64,000 nt of DNA from Flavobacterium micromati (GTDB taxonomy: Bacteria; Bacteroidota; Bacteroidia; Flavobacteriales; Flavobacteriaceae). The notes below the pieces were generated by a model. That model made no database searches, was not told the origin of the DNA, and was given only the letters and a program-made list of their open reading frames with translations. The translations under genes and the position numbers were made by a program. Shown here piece after piece: positions 21,145-30,852 of this stretch (positions are counted from its first letter, which is position 1; each line of letters begins with the position of its first letter). Location: NCBI RefSeq assembly GCF_900129585.1, contig NZ_FQWF01000010.1, positions 62,001 through 126,000 of the forward strand, in the 5' to 3' direction.

Positions 21145-23322
21145 TTAATTTAGATTACACGTTTTCTCATATAAATCTTTCAAGTGGTTTACTGACATAT
21201 CGATCAATGGTTCAAACATAAATGCGTTTATATGAATATTCTCTGGGGTCATCAAATTAACTTTATCAAGAATTGAAACAGCTGGACTTGTGGAAAATTT
21301 AATCTTATATTCTTGATATAATGCATTTGTCTGATTGTTTGAAATCAAGTTCAAATCGACTTCTGGGAGTTTGCAGATAAGATAAATTTCAGCTTTTAGC
21401 CTAATAGCTATTGCAAGTGTTATTTTATTTTCAATGTTAATTTCATTTAAATTAGGATCATTACTTATTGCATCAGCCGTTTTAAATATGAATTCAAATA
21501 GATTTTCACTTCCAAAGTCTATTGTCTTTCCCTCAAGCTTTATTAGTCTAGATTGAAATATATCAAAAGTATTCTGAACGGTTAAGCTTTCGGAACCTCT
21601 CTTTTTATGCATTGAGCTAGTCAATAATTTGTAATCTTCACATTCGATCGAATCTGTATACTCAATTATATTTCTGACAAACGCAATTAAACTAATAAAG
21701 AATCTAGGCTTTTTGTAGTTAGAGATTAAATGCGCAAAAAGGTCATTCCGATACTGTCCGAGATGAAGCTTTATTTCTTTTTCATCGCTTTTAGTAGCCA
21801 TATAAACAACATTATGTGGTAGGGCAATTCTAGAAGCAATTGTGCGATAGAAGTCAAAATTATGAGTAAGAATAACTATTCGAAAATCGTTTGACAAATG
21901 TAAGTCACGGATGTATTCAATAATAGCAAATTTATTTTTATAGTCAAACGAATCCGCAACATCATCAAAAATTATCAGGTGTTTGTCCGTACTATTTTTT
22001 CTTGATTCAATTTCGAATAGAAATTCGAGAATAAAATATGCTCTTTGCTCTCCTTTGCTAAGAATTTTTAAAAGATTTTCGCTGTTTTGACGTACTGGAT
22101 TTTCGTTTTTATCGATGTAGTCGAATTCTAAATTAGCAGTGTCTTCCTTTAAAAGAATATCTTCTTGATTTACCAGAATGACCTCAAAAGGAACATAAAA
22201 TCTAGAATTGAAAGTCTGAATAATTTTTTTCCAAAGATCAATTTCCTTTTTGGCCTCAATTATAATTTTCTCAATTTCAGTTTTTTGTACTTCATAGTGT
22301 CTCGCTAAAACTTCAGTGTCAGATTTTATTTCTGATAAATAATTTACCCAAATCTTCTTTTGAAAACCTTTATAGTCGCTTAATTCTACTAAAATTGAAT
22401 TGTCTTTTTCTATGACTTTTTTAAATGTTCTGAGTTCTATATTTGAACCAATTGCTTTATCAAATTTTTCGAAAGCTTGAATAAGCTTATGATCACTTAA
22501 GATTTTGCTCATTTCTTCTTGGACAAGTTGTTTTAAGGTAGCGGAATCTGTAATTTCAGTTCCGTCCTCTAAAACAAATTTATGTCCTGCTTCAAAAAAA
22601 GCATTGTCTTCGGTTGATTTTAAAATTTCATTTGCTTGTGCTGTACCAAAAGGGTTATTTGATTGCTTAAAAAAATTTGATTTAAATAACAGATCTTTGT
22701 AGTCAGAAACATATTGATCAAGAAGTTTTTGATTTTTATCTAAAAATTTTTTTACATTATCTTTCTTATCAAAAATATCATTGTATCGAAAGTTATATTT
22801 TTCAAATGACACTTTTAGACTTTTTGACGTGTCTAACAGAACTTCAAAAAATGTATTTTTCGATTGATCTACAAAGCTTTCAATAAGTTCCGTTTCACAA
22901 TCTGTACTTTGAGAAACAGCTTTTAGTTTTTTAATAAATTCTCTTCTACGCTCTTCAAGTTCAAAATATATTTTTTCGTACTTTTTTTTCAAATCAATAC
23001 TTGCTAAAAAATTACTAATTCGATGAGAGGCATCGAAACCATTGTCTTCAGCATTAATAACCAAAATACTTTCAGGTTTAATTGCGATACCATCAGAATA
23101 AATTTCATATTTCGGTATTTTTTTGATGTGAACTTTATCACAAGGCATATTACCAGGTACATTTTTTGAAACCAAATCAAACGTTTTCGCAAATGAAGTT
23201 TTCATTGTGCCATTTGGCGCATAAACCATAAATGTATTTGATTTATGGGCAGTGAAGTCAAATTCGTGATTTAACTTACCTATGCCAAAGCAATTTTCCC
23301 AATCAATTTTAATTATTTCCAT
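21145..23322 (-). CDS. Stand-alone SMC/ABC-type AAA ATPase
   Basis: The 725-residue ATPase has Walker A VYAPNGTMKTSFAKTF (Lys41-Thr42, the first P-loop Gly replaced by Ala), coiled-coil segments (about residues 95-410), the ABC-like signature ILSKGEQRAYF, Walker B HLIIFDDVADSFD and an H-loop THNFDF. The C-terminal 150 residues are helical without a clear nuclease motif. Proteins of this shape are common in defence islands and mobile elements as single-gene systems, but its activity is unknown. It is monocistronic, and the 23323-23842 upstream gap holds its promoter region. Confidence 0.8.
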   Translation of the reverse strand: MEIIKIDWENCFGIGKLNHEFDFTAHKSNTFMVYAPNGTMKTSFAKTFDLVSKNVPGNMPCDKVHIKKIPKYEIYSDGIAIKPESILVINAEDNGFDASHRISNFLASIDLKKKYEKIYFELEERRREFIKKLKAVSQSTDCETELIESFVDQSKNTFFEVLLDTSKSLKVSFEKYNFRYNDIFDKKDNVKKFLDKNQKLLDQYVSDYKDLLFKSNFFKQSNNPFGTAQANEILKSTEDNAFFEAGHKFVLEDGTEITDSATLKQLVQEEMSKILSDHKLIQAFEKFDKAIGSNIELRTFKKVIEKDNSILVELSDYKGFQKKIWVNYLSEIKSDTEVLARHYEVQKTEIEKIIIEAKKEIDLWKKIIQTFNSRFYVPFEVILVNQEDILLKEDTANLEFDYIDKNENPVRQNSENLLKILSKGEQRAYFILEFLFEIESRKNSTDKHLIIFDDVADSFDYKNKFAIIEYIRDLHLSNDFRIVILTHNFDFYRTIASRIALPHNVVYMATKSDEKEIKLHLGQYRNDLFAHLISNYKKPRFFISLIAFVRNIIEYTDSIECEDYKLLTSSMHKKRGSESLTVQNTFDIFQSRLIKLEGKTIDFGSENLFEFIFKTADAISNDPNLNEINIENKITLAIAIRLKAEIYLICKLPEVDLNLISNNQTNALYQEYKIKFSTSPAVSILDKVNLMTPENIHINAFMFEPLIDMSVNHLKDLYEKTCNLN

Positions 23323-23730
23323 ATCTTGATATTTAACCTAATTCGTGATAGAATTACTACCACCTAATATATAACATCAACAACTAATACTTTTTTAAAG
23401 TTTCAAAGCTATTTACCCTAGTTCGTAAATAAAAGCTTTTCAAATCATTCTTACAATACCTACTTATAGTGATATTCATACATTTCTTTGAAGTAAAATT
23501 ATTCCAGTATAATTTCAATTCTTTACGGTTTCCCACATTATCAAATAAAACATAGAAAAATACCACGCAGCATCTTTATTTCTCAACAGCGAAAATACAT
23601 ATTCCCGAAATGAAAAACATATCTCTAACTAACACAAAACTGAAACAAATCAATACATCTGCTAAAAATTAAAACACTCCTTTAATTATCTTCCCTCAAC
23701 TAAAATAAGAACCTACTCGAACTTAAATCC

Positions 23731-23759
23731 CACTATTCAATTCCCGAATTGAACACTAT
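23731..23759. promoter_or_regulatory. Palindromic operator candidate (site A) upstream of AraC gene
   Basis: TTCAATTCCCGAATTGAA (23736-23753) is palindromic except for its centre and is bracketed by CACTAT at 23731 and at 23754. A partial copy, ATTCCCGAA, lies at 23601-23609. The 520-base gap (23323-23842) is otherwise AT-rich with no convincing gene. The related sites at 24798, 35311, 43060 and 45053 support a shared binding site. Confidence 0.6.
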
Positions 23760-23842
23760 ACTTTTAGTGTGAAAAATTTATTTAATATAGTTTTGCTGGT
23801 GCATTTACCCACTATCACTAGCTACTATATCAAAATAAAAGC

Positions 23843-24748
23843 ATGGATAACCCTCCTGATCAGCACCGGATAAAACAAATTTACCAGCTACTTTTCGAAA
23901 TGACAACTGGTAATCACACGTTGCGTATGCCGCAAGGCGACAAAGAAGATGAGCTAGATAAGCTCATTAAAATTATTAATGACGTAGCGGAACGGATGCA
24001 TCTAATAATCTTAAATTTAGGTTTTGTAAATCCGCATTATAGCTACCAGAATCTTGTTCAAACCACCTTTATACTTGACGAAGATTTTATTATTATAAGT
24101 TTCAGTTCTGATTTACCTCTTGCTTTTGGCTACGAACCAGAACAGATTTATAAAATGGATTTTCACGTACTTTTAGCGATACAATTCCAGCCTTTTTGGG
24201 ACACAATTAAAATTCAAATAAAGAGTGAAAAAAGCTATTATGCCACTATGCAAATATTATTCATAACTGCTCAAAAAAAAATTATTCCCTCTTATTGCAG
24301 CATTTCAAGACTTCTTTATTCGAATAAAATTTTGATAAGCACAATCACCACGATTATCCGAGACATTGATACACTAAATCAAATTAAAAAAACGAAAAAT
24401 ACAATCGCCTCTCGAAACTCAGAAGCGATTATGATACAAAATCTCTACGATTATATTCTAAATAATTTAGAAGAGCCATTACCAAATGTAAAAATTTTAT
24501 CGAAAATGTTTGGAACAAATGAGTTCGCATTAAAAGACGGTTTTCGTCACTTCTTTAAAACTAGCATTTACCATTTTTACACGGAAGAAAGATTAAAAAA
24601 AGCACATCTTTTAATTCAGCAGACAGCGATTCCATTAAAAGAAATTGCTTTCATGAGTGGTTTTACAGATTATATTAATTTCTATAAATCTTTTAAAAAA
24701 AGATATTCATATCCACCATCGGCTGTTAAACGCGACACAGGTCTTTGA
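23843..24748 (+). CDS. AraC-family regulator with PAS-like N-terminal domain
   Basis: The 301-residue protein has an N-terminal region (about 70-190) that reads like a PAS fold (FILDEDFIIISFSSDLPLAF, then PSYCSISRLLY). It is followed by an AraC-type double HTH (about 200-298) with ILSKMFGTNEFALKDGFRHFF and IPLKEIAFMSGFTDYINFYK. It has no signal peptide or membrane helix. It precedes the MauE-type and DUF6520 genes and is the probable regulator of that module and of the divergent susCD operon. Site A lies about 90 bases upstream, suggesting autoregulation. Confidence 0.85.
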   Translation: MDNPPDQHRIKQIYQLLFEMTTGNHTLRMPQGDKEDELDKLIKIINDVAERMHLIILNLGFVNPHYSYQNLVQTTFILDEDFIIISFSSDLPLAFGYEPEQIYKMDFHVLLAIQFQPFWDTIKIQIKSEKSYYATMQILFITAQKKIIPSYCSISRLLYSNKILISTITTIIRDIDTLNQIKKTKNTIASRNSEAIMIQNLYDYILNNLEEPLPNVKILSKMFGTNEFALKDGFRHFFKTSIYHFYTEERLKKAHLLIQQTAIPLKEIAFMSGFTDYINFYKSFKKRYSYPPSAVKRDTGL

Positions 24749-24796
24749 GATAAACTAGAAAATTAAGTGATAGCAGTTACCATTTTTGCATACTAA

Positions 24797-24814
24797 TATT
24801 CCCGAATTACTATT
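24797..24814. promoter_or_regulatory. Operator candidate (site B) upstream of MauE-type gene
   Basis: ATTCCCGAATT (24798-24808) followed by ACTAT, preceded by TACTAA, repeats the core of site A. It lies about 55 bases before the next gene. Confidence 0.5.
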
Positions 24815-24862
24815 TGCTAAACTTTTAATATTTACAATTTTACAGTACTAAAAAATAGTGCG

Positions 24863-26356
24863 ATGAAATTAACTGCAACTTTCAGAAATAAATTCACAAT
24901 AATTATCAGCTATTTGTTCATATTGCTTTTCGTTTATTCAGCAGTAAGTAAAGTACTTGATTTTCAAAATTTTCAAGTGCAACTTGCGCAATCTCCTTTA
25001 CTAACTGCTTTTGCTACATTTATTTCTTACGCCGTACTTATTGTAGAGTTCTCAATAGCCGTATTATTATCAATTCCCAAGACTAGAACAATTGCCTTGT
25101 ATTTAGCATTTGGACTTATGTTTCAATTTACACTTTATATCTACATAATACTTAATTACAGTTCTTTTGTGCCCTGCTCCTGCGGGGGTATACTTGAAAA
25201 TATGAACTGGACAGAACATCTTTTCTTTAATATTGCATTCGCAATGCTCGCGATAGCAGCTTTGTATCTTTCCAATGATTGGCAGAATAAACCGCGATTT
25301 TATATCAGCATACGTCTTGTAGCAATATCGCTGCTAAGTATAGTTTTAATGGCTGGGCTGTTTCTTATTTCTGAAGACATGGTGCAACATCGCAATAACT
25401 TTGTGAGAAGGTTTCCTCCCTTTCCTGCTAAACGAATTACTGTAGAAAACCTGAAATTCAATTCCTATTACTTTGCTGGCGAAAATAACGGTGAAATCTT
25501 TCTTGGAAATACATCGGCACCAGCGCTAATAACTAAAATGGACACAACACTTCAAGAGATCACGACTCAGAACATTAAGATTATGGACACGTTATTTAAA
25601 TTCCATAATGTACAGTTACGGGTACTTCCACCCTACTTTTATTTATTCGATGGTACAGTGCCTTGTATTTTTAAAGGAAATTTAAGTGATGGAAAAGCGG
25701 TTTTACAATCCAGAAAAATCCCCGGTTTCACAAAAGCGGTTGTTATTGATTCCACAACGCTCATAATTCGAACGCTCAGCAATTCTAGAGAAAATCTTTT
25801 AGCGACTGTAAACCTCAACAAGGACCAAATTAAAAATTCAGATCCTAAACTTCTTGTCAAACAAATCGATGGATTATTCGATACCGATGGAACAATGCAA
25901 TACAGCCACAAGCAAAGAAAATTTGTTTACCTCTACTATTATCGTAATCAATATACGGTTACAGATCACTACCTCAACCTAGTGCATCGCGGAAACACAA
26001 TTGACACCACTTCTAAAGCCAAAATTAAAATGAAATATATAAAAGCGAAAAAGCAAAGGGTGTTTTCTGCACCTCCATTGTTGATAAACAGAGTTAGTGC
26101 AATGCATAATAATCTGCTATTCGTAAATTCAACGCTACCAGCAAGATATGATGAATTAAAAATGTGGAAAAATGCCAATGTTATTGATGTATACGACATT
26201 CTAACTAAATCCTATCTCATGAGCTTTTACATCTACAAAATTGACGGTGAAAAAGTTGATGATTTTATAGTAACCGATACCCATTTGTTTGTAATACTGG
26301 GATCAAATATTGTGTCGTACAAATTAAGTAAGGCATTAAAAGAGCAATTTAAATAG
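24863..26356 (+). CDS. MauE/DoxX-type redox membrane protein with long periplasmic domain
   Basis: The 497-residue protein has four N-terminal membrane helices (residues 10-175) with the loop FVPCSCGGILENMNW, typical of MauE/DoxX redox proteins of Bacteroidota. The paired Cys is thought to act in disulfide chemistry. A fifth hydrophobic segment leads to a roughly 310-residue exported domain rich in beta strands (EIFLGNTSAPALITKMD and similar repeats), probably a propeller. The DUF6520 peptide gene follows 93 bases later. A role in making disulfides in that Cys-containing peptide is an inference from context. Confidence 0.8.
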   Translation: MKLTATFRNKFTIIISYLFILLFVYSAVSKVLDFQNFQVQLAQSPLLTAFATFISYAVLIVEFSIAVLLSIPKTRTIALYLAFGLMFQFTLYIYIILNYSSFVPCSCGGILENMNWTEHLFFNIAFAMLAIAALYLSNDWQNKPRFYISIRLVAISLLSIVLMAGLFLISEDMVQHRNNFVRRFPPFPAKRITVENLKFNSYYFAGENNGEIFLGNTSAPALITKMDTTLQEITTQNIKIMDTLFKFHNVQLRVLPPYFYLFDGTVPCIFKGNLSDGKAVLQSRKIPGFTKAVVIDSTTLIIRTLSNSRENLLATVNLNKDQIKNSDPKLLVKQIDGLFDTDGTMQYSHKQRKFVYLYYYRNQYTVTDHYLNLVHRGNTIDTTSKAKIKMKYIKAKKQRVFSAPPLLINRVSAMHNNLLFVNSTLPARYDELKMWKNANVIDVYDILTKSYLMSFYIYKIDGEKVDDFIVTDTHLFVILGSNIVSYKLSKALKEQFK

Positions 26357-26449
26357 AGAAGGAAATAAATACTGGCCAGTATCAGGGGTAAGATCGAAAA
26401 CCTGTAAAAAAGAGTAGATCACATTAGTTAATTTTTAAATTTTAATAGT

Positions 26450-26713
26450 ATGAAATCTTTAGCAATTAAAATGATGTTCCCCGCTGTAGCCTTTGTGCTG
26501 GCATCGGCAGGTGCAGTAAGCACCAATCATTCAAGTAGTGAATCTGCAAATGCAGCAGTACAGGGATTTAAACGTACGGCGCCGTTCAATTGTCAGCCAC
26601 AAAAAATCTGTAACAACGTAGGATCGATTCTCTGTGTTGACGGTACTGATCAAATGTACGCGAAACCTTCGTCAACATCTGATTGTACTGCCCTATTGAC
26701 CCACAAACCTTAA
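26450..26713 (+). CDS. DUF6520-like small exported Cys peptide
   Basis: The 87-residue protein has an N-terminal signal-like segment (MKSLAIKMMFPAVAFVLASA) and a short tail with four Cys (FNCQPQKIC, ILCVDG, SDCTA). Length and pattern match DUF6520, small Bacteroidota exported proteins with no known function that usually follow a MauE-type gene. The Cys suggest two disulfides. It is closed by a strong hairpin terminator and faces the S9 peptidase gene, so it may be a substrate or partner of that system. Confidence 0.78.
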   Translation: MKSLAIKMMFPAVAFVLASAGAVSTNHSSSESANAAVQGFKRTAPFNCQPQKICNNVGSILCVDGTDQMYAKPSSTSDCTALLTHKP

Positions 26714-26734
26714 ATAATCTTTTGAGGTAAAATT

Positions 26735-26771
26735 AATGCAGGTCATAATTTCTTATGACCTGCATTTCTTA
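26735..26771. terminator. Strong hairpin between DUF6520 and S9 peptidase genes
   Basis: AATGCAGGTCATAA (26735-26748) pairs with TTATGACCTGCATT (26753-26766) around a 4-base loop. It sits between two convergent genes and overlaps the last codons of the minus-strand gene. It can serve the + transcript and possibly both. Confidence 0.8.
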
Positions 26772-29438
26772 TTGTACTCCTTCAGTAATCCATTTTTTTG
26801 GGGATTCTCCTTTTAAATAATAGCCAAACCAATCTTCAATTCGATGAGCAAAGTCCTGTTGATTCTCCTTTTTCACCAAGGCATGACCATCTCCGGGATA
26901 CACTAGCAAGATGGTGCTTTTTTTTAATCGTTGCATCGAAAGATAAAAAGCAATACTTTGATAATAATGAATCTGTCTGTCTTCTTCTCCAGTCCAAATA
27001 AGCACAGGCGTTTCAATTTTATCGACATAAGTAAGCGGCGAATTACGTTCGTAGCCTTTCCTATCCTCAAACAACGATTTCCCCATACGCCACTGCTGGG
27101 TCTCAAATCGCCACATCTCTGGTCGTCCAAAAATCCAACCGATAGAAAGATACCATCCAGCAAGGTCAAAAACGGAAGCCCCTGATATAGCACTTGCAAA
27201 TAAATTGGTTTGCCCTAGTATAAAATTAGTTTCATATCCTCCAAAAGAGTGTCCAATTAATCCAATTTTAGAACTGTCGACTACGCCTTTACTTACAACT
27301 GCTTTGGTGGCAGCAATGACACAATCTGAAGCTGATACCCCTGGATTTCCCAACTCATATTCAATATCAGGAAGTAGCACAAAATAACCTTGAGCAGTGA
27401 GGTTAGAGGTATTAAATCCTGCCATATTATGGAGCGATGGATTGATGTAATAATGAAGTAAATAGGATTGCGTTTGGTATATGTGTACAATCATTGGATA
27501 TTTCTTTTCTGGATTATAAACTGCAGGATAATACAAAATCCCAGTTAAAAGTGTGTTTTTTGAATCCCGATAATAGATCTTTTCCTGCTTTGCCCACGCA
27601 TATTTATAATGCTGTAAATTACTCTGAAAGAGTTTTGTATTCGTCCCTTCCTTGCCCATGCTTATGCTTAATTCTGGCGGACTATTATATTTCTGTGATT
27701 CAAAAACATACACATTCGCTTTGCTTGCTTTTAGTATTTTTGTAGTAAGAAAATCACCAAAAACAATTGGTTTTGTACTCCCATTTGGATCAAGAATATA
27801 ATAGCCACTTTCATTATTTCTTTTCGCACTTAACATTATTTTATTTTTAGTATTGATCGCTGCATCAATATGCCCAGTAAAATAGGGTGCATAAAATTCG
27901 CTATCAACTGGCGGAACTATCCGGAATGTAATTCCCGACTCCTTCCCCCTAGTAAGTCGAACAGCTTTATTTCCTTTAAAATCTATTTGCCAAATATCAA
28001 ACTGATCATAAATTAAAATACATTCGTCATGAATACCCCAGCCTACAATCCGGTAGTTAATTTGCCAAATCTTATCTTCCCAGTCCGCTAATTGAAGCCC
28101 GTGCCGCCCTGTAACATTAGAATGGGCACCAGTCAAAAAATTATAAACCCACCAGTCGTTATCTTTAAAATAAGCAAAATATTTTCCGCCAGGTGACAAA
28201 CTTGATGTTTCTAGTTCTGTAGACTGGTTTTCTAAAAGTAAATTTTTCTGTCCCGTTTCTAGATCAGTAACAAAGAAGTTTACATTCCGCTCCATTTTGT
28301 ATTGCGGTCCTAAATCGTTTTTATTATAAGTAATAGCAAAATCTTCACTAGCATTCAGAAAACCAAAGGGTTTACTTTGATCGGTAATTTGCATAAAACG
28401 ATCTTGCTCCGGCCACCATGCAGCGATTCTGGTATTAAATTCGATATCCCCCACAGTCTGCCTTTCAGGATAAACTACCGCATCATTGCCATTCCACACC
28501 TGTGCCCCATCAAATTTTTCTGCTATGGCAACCTCCTTTCTAATAGTAAAAAACACCCTTTTACCATCGGGAGAAAGGGTCAAACCACTCGCGAATCCGC
28601 TTTCCACATAAAAACCCTCTGGAATTTTATTGGGCTCCATTTGAAATAATGTAGTATTCTTTACAGAAAAACAGAAAACAGCCGGACGATTAATTGCACT
28701 GATACTATCTTTATTTTCTCTAAGAAAAGCAACAGATTGACCATCAGCATTCCATATCAGTTGCAAAAATTTTCCGCTACCACTTTCAGCTACTACTGAT
28801 TTCCCAATAGTTGACCCAAAGGTCACCATCAGTACTTGGTAAACGCCACCATTTTCAATGGTACAGACCAGAGCATCTTTGGTACTAGTCATACGGAATT
28901 GATCAATCCCTGCTATGCTTTGCAGCAGTTCTCCTCTAGTATTCCTAAGCTGTAATACGCGCTGGTTCGCTTTTCCTTCCACAGTAATCAAATAGTGTCC
29001 ATTTCCCGAAAAGGAATACGATTCCACTTCTTCAATTATACTGATTTTTCCCTTTTCCAAATCAAGAAGAGATAGTCGTCCATCATTATCACGGCAGACA
29101 AATTGACGTTCCCCGCTAAATGCTCCCGCATTGGATTTAGCAAAAGTATACATCTTCTTTCCGTCACTTCGCTTCACAAAAAGCGTATCAGGGTTTTCAT
29201 CATAGCGCATCGCATAGCTTACCCAATTCCCTTTATCAGATATTTTGTCAGTATAAAGCGTTCCCCACAAATGATAATCAGTTTCTGTAACTGCTTTTTT
29301 TGGTAGTACCTGCCCGTAATTCGGGCAAGCAACTAACAACAAAATTAAAAAATTAACCCATTGGTAAACTTTACCAAAAAGTATCGTATTTTCTTTTTTA
29401 CAGCTTAACATCAGATAAATGTTGTTATAATTTATCAT
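26769..29438 (-). CDS. S9 family (prolyl oligopeptidase/DPP-like) peptidase, exported
   Basis: The 889-residue peptidase has a hydrophobic export signal (FLILLLVACPNYGQ), a long beta-propeller-like region (about 50-640) and a C-terminal alpha/beta hydrolase. The hydrolase has nucleophile GLIGHSFGGYE, Asp in TGEEDRQIHY and His in PGDGHAL, the S9 triad. The start at 29438 lies 1 base after the susD stop (TGATATG), pointing to translational coupling. A second Met nine codons in is also possible. It is the last gene of the susC-susD-peptidase operon and would cut peptides in the periplasm or at the surface. Confidence 0.92.
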   Translation of the reverse strand: MINYNNIYLMLSCKKENTILFGKVYQWVNFLILLLVACPNYGQVLPKKAVTETDYHLWGTLYTDKISDKGNWVSYAMRYDENPDTLFVKRSDGKKMYTFAKSNAGAFSGERQFVCRDNDGRLSLLDLEKGKISIIEEVESYSFSGNGHYLITVEGKANQRVLQLRNTRGELLQSIAGIDQFRMTSTKDALVCTIENGGVYQVLMVTFGSTIGKSVVAESGSGKFLQLIWNADGQSVAFLRENKDSISAINRPAVFCFSVKNTTLFQMEPNKIPEGFYVESGFASGLTLSPDGKRVFFTIRKEVAIAEKFDGAQVWNGNDAVVYPERQTVGDIEFNTRIAAWWPEQDRFMQITDQSKPFGFLNASEDFAITYNKNDLGPQYKMERNVNFFVTDLETGQKNLLLENQSTELETSSLSPGGKYFAYFKDNDWWVYNFLTGAHSNVTGRHGLQLADWEDKIWQINYRIVGWGIHDECILIYDQFDIWQIDFKGNKAVRLTRGKESGITFRIVPPVDSEFYAPYFTGHIDAAINTKNKIMLSAKRNNESGYYILDPNGSTKPIVFGDFLTTKILKASKANVYVFESQKYNSPPELSISMGKEGTNTKLFQSNLQHYKYAWAKQEKIYYRDSKNTLLTGILYYPAVYNPEKKYPMIVHIYQTQSYLLHYYINPSLHNMAGFNTSNLTAQGYFVLLPDIEYELGNPGVSASDCVIAATKAVVSKGVVDSSKIGLIGHSFGGYETNFILGQTNLFASAISGASVFDLAGWYLSIGWIFGRPEMWRFETQQWRMGKSLFEDRKGYERNSPLTYVDKIETPVLIWTGEEDRQIHYYQSIAFYLSMQRLKKSTILLVYPGDGHALVKKENQQDFAHRIEDWFGYYLKGESPKKWITEGVQ

Positions 29439-29439
29439 A

Positions 29440-30834
29440 TCAGTATCCTGGATTTTGTGGTTTTAGAGATGGATTAACAAGCAATTCCGATTGTGGCAAA
29501 GGCCATAATTGGTCATTGGCACTCCACCCCGCTTTCGCACCCAGCACAGCATCCAGTTTGCCAAAACGCTTTAGATCAAAAAAACGATGTCCGTACTCTG
29601 TAAATAATTCAAACTTTCGTTCTTGCAATACGGCTTCAAGTAATGCGGATTGAGTATTTGCGGCTGTATTTGCAAGACCAGCAGTGTTTCTTATTTTGTT
29701 TAAATCTGCTGCAGCACCGGTGATTTCTCCCTGCCTAGCACGTGCTTCTGCCCTAATCAGGTATTGCTCTGCTAATCTGAAAATAACGGAGTATTCCATT
29801 GAGGAGCCTGTGGCTATATCTTGCTTGTATTTATAGGGATGATACCAAATACCATTACCCTCCGTGACCTCCTTTATCCAGCTACTCTTTCTTAAATCAT
29901 TAGTCTCAAACTGCGACACAAAATTATCGGACAAGGCCACCAACTCGGGGGGACCAGAAAAGAAGATAAAAGTGCTACCGGCTTCTGTATTAGCACCCGC
30001 AGCTCCAGAAGCTAGCTGCCATATTGTGGTGGTGCTTTCTTTTAGAAATATTGCATCAAGGTTATTCTCCCAAATATAATTTACATTGTCATTCAATAAA
30101 GCCGATGCCGTGTTGGAAGCTTCTGCAAAATTACCATTGTTTAAAAATACCCGTGCAAGCAATGCTTGAGCTACTGCCTTATTAGGACGAGTTCTGTCAG
30201 ATTTAGTATAACCTTCTGGCAATAACTTGATGGAAGTTTCTAAATCAGAAATGATATTTTGATAAACGACTTGAGAAGCCGTCCTTGGTGTCGTGCTGTT
30301 AAAAACGTAATCAGTAGTGGATAAGTAAGGTACATCTCCAAAAACAGATACAAGATAAAAGTGAATCAGCGCTCGTACAAAAAGAGCTTCACCCTGCAAC
30401 TGATTTTTAACATTTGATGCTAATGAAGTTGACTTGCCTACTCCTTCAAAAACAGCATTAGAAGCATAAATCTGATTATAGGAGCTGTTCCAAAGTATTG
30501 AAATAAAAGGATCAGAAGCGAGTATCGAATTATTATAAAAATCGGCTGTCGTAAATGCACCGTTTTCGTAAGAGACCAATTCATCAGAGTAAGTACCTAG
30601 CAGAGAAGAAATCCCATAAGATTTTCCTGTTAGCAATCCGTTTTCTCTAAGTTGCGCATAAACATCAACCATAGCTGCATTGGCTGTAGTAGCATTTTCA
30701 AAAATTGCATCGGTAGTTAACTGTGAATTAGGTTGATCAACTACAACAAAATCATCGCAGCCTACAATAAAAGCAAAACAAAACAAGGCTATTAGCTTGA
30801 AATAATATTTCTGGATTCGTATTAAATTTTTCAT
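29440..30834 (-). CDS. SusD/RagB family outer-membrane lipoprotein
   Basis: The 464-residue SusD-like protein has a lipobox FIVGCDD (Cys at about residue 26) and the typical PNSQLTTDAIF start. It has helical TPR-type segments (LQGEALFVRALIHFYLV, RTRPNKAVAQALLARVFLNNG) and the C-terminal RKFELFTEYGHRFFDLKRFG and WPLPQSELLVNP. It forms the surface lid on the SusC porin for ligand capture. It lies 18 bases after susC and 1 base before the peptidase, so the ligand is more likely a peptide than a glycan. Confidence 0.96.
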   Translation of the reverse strand: MKNLIRIQKYYFKLIALFCFAFIVGCDDFVVVDQPNSQLTTDAIFENATTANAAMVDVYAQLRENGLLTGKSYGISSLLGTYSDELVSYENGAFTTADFYNNSILASDPFISILWNSSYNQIYASNAVFEGVGKSTSLASNVKNQLQGEALFVRALIHFYLVSVFGDVPYLSTTDYVFNSTTPRTASQVVYQNIISDLETSIKLLPEGYTKSDRTRPNKAVAQALLARVFLNNGNFAEASNTASALLNDNVNYIWENNLDAIFLKESTTTIWQLASGAAGANTEAGSTFIFFSGPPELVALSDNFVSQFETNDLRKSSWIKEVTEGNGIWYHPYKYKQDIATGSSMEYSVIFRLAEQYLIRAEARARQGEITGAAADLNKIRNTAGLANTAANTQSALLEAVLQERKFELFTEYGHRFFDLKRFGKLDAVLGAKAGWSANDQLWPLPQSELLVNPSLKPQNPGY

Positions 30835-30852
30835 TGATTGAGATTTTAAAGA

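Noticed and set aside
23384..23566. 60-codon minus-strand frame upstream of the ATPase
   Set aside because: No family features and AT-rich chance composition. Probably promoter-region DNA.
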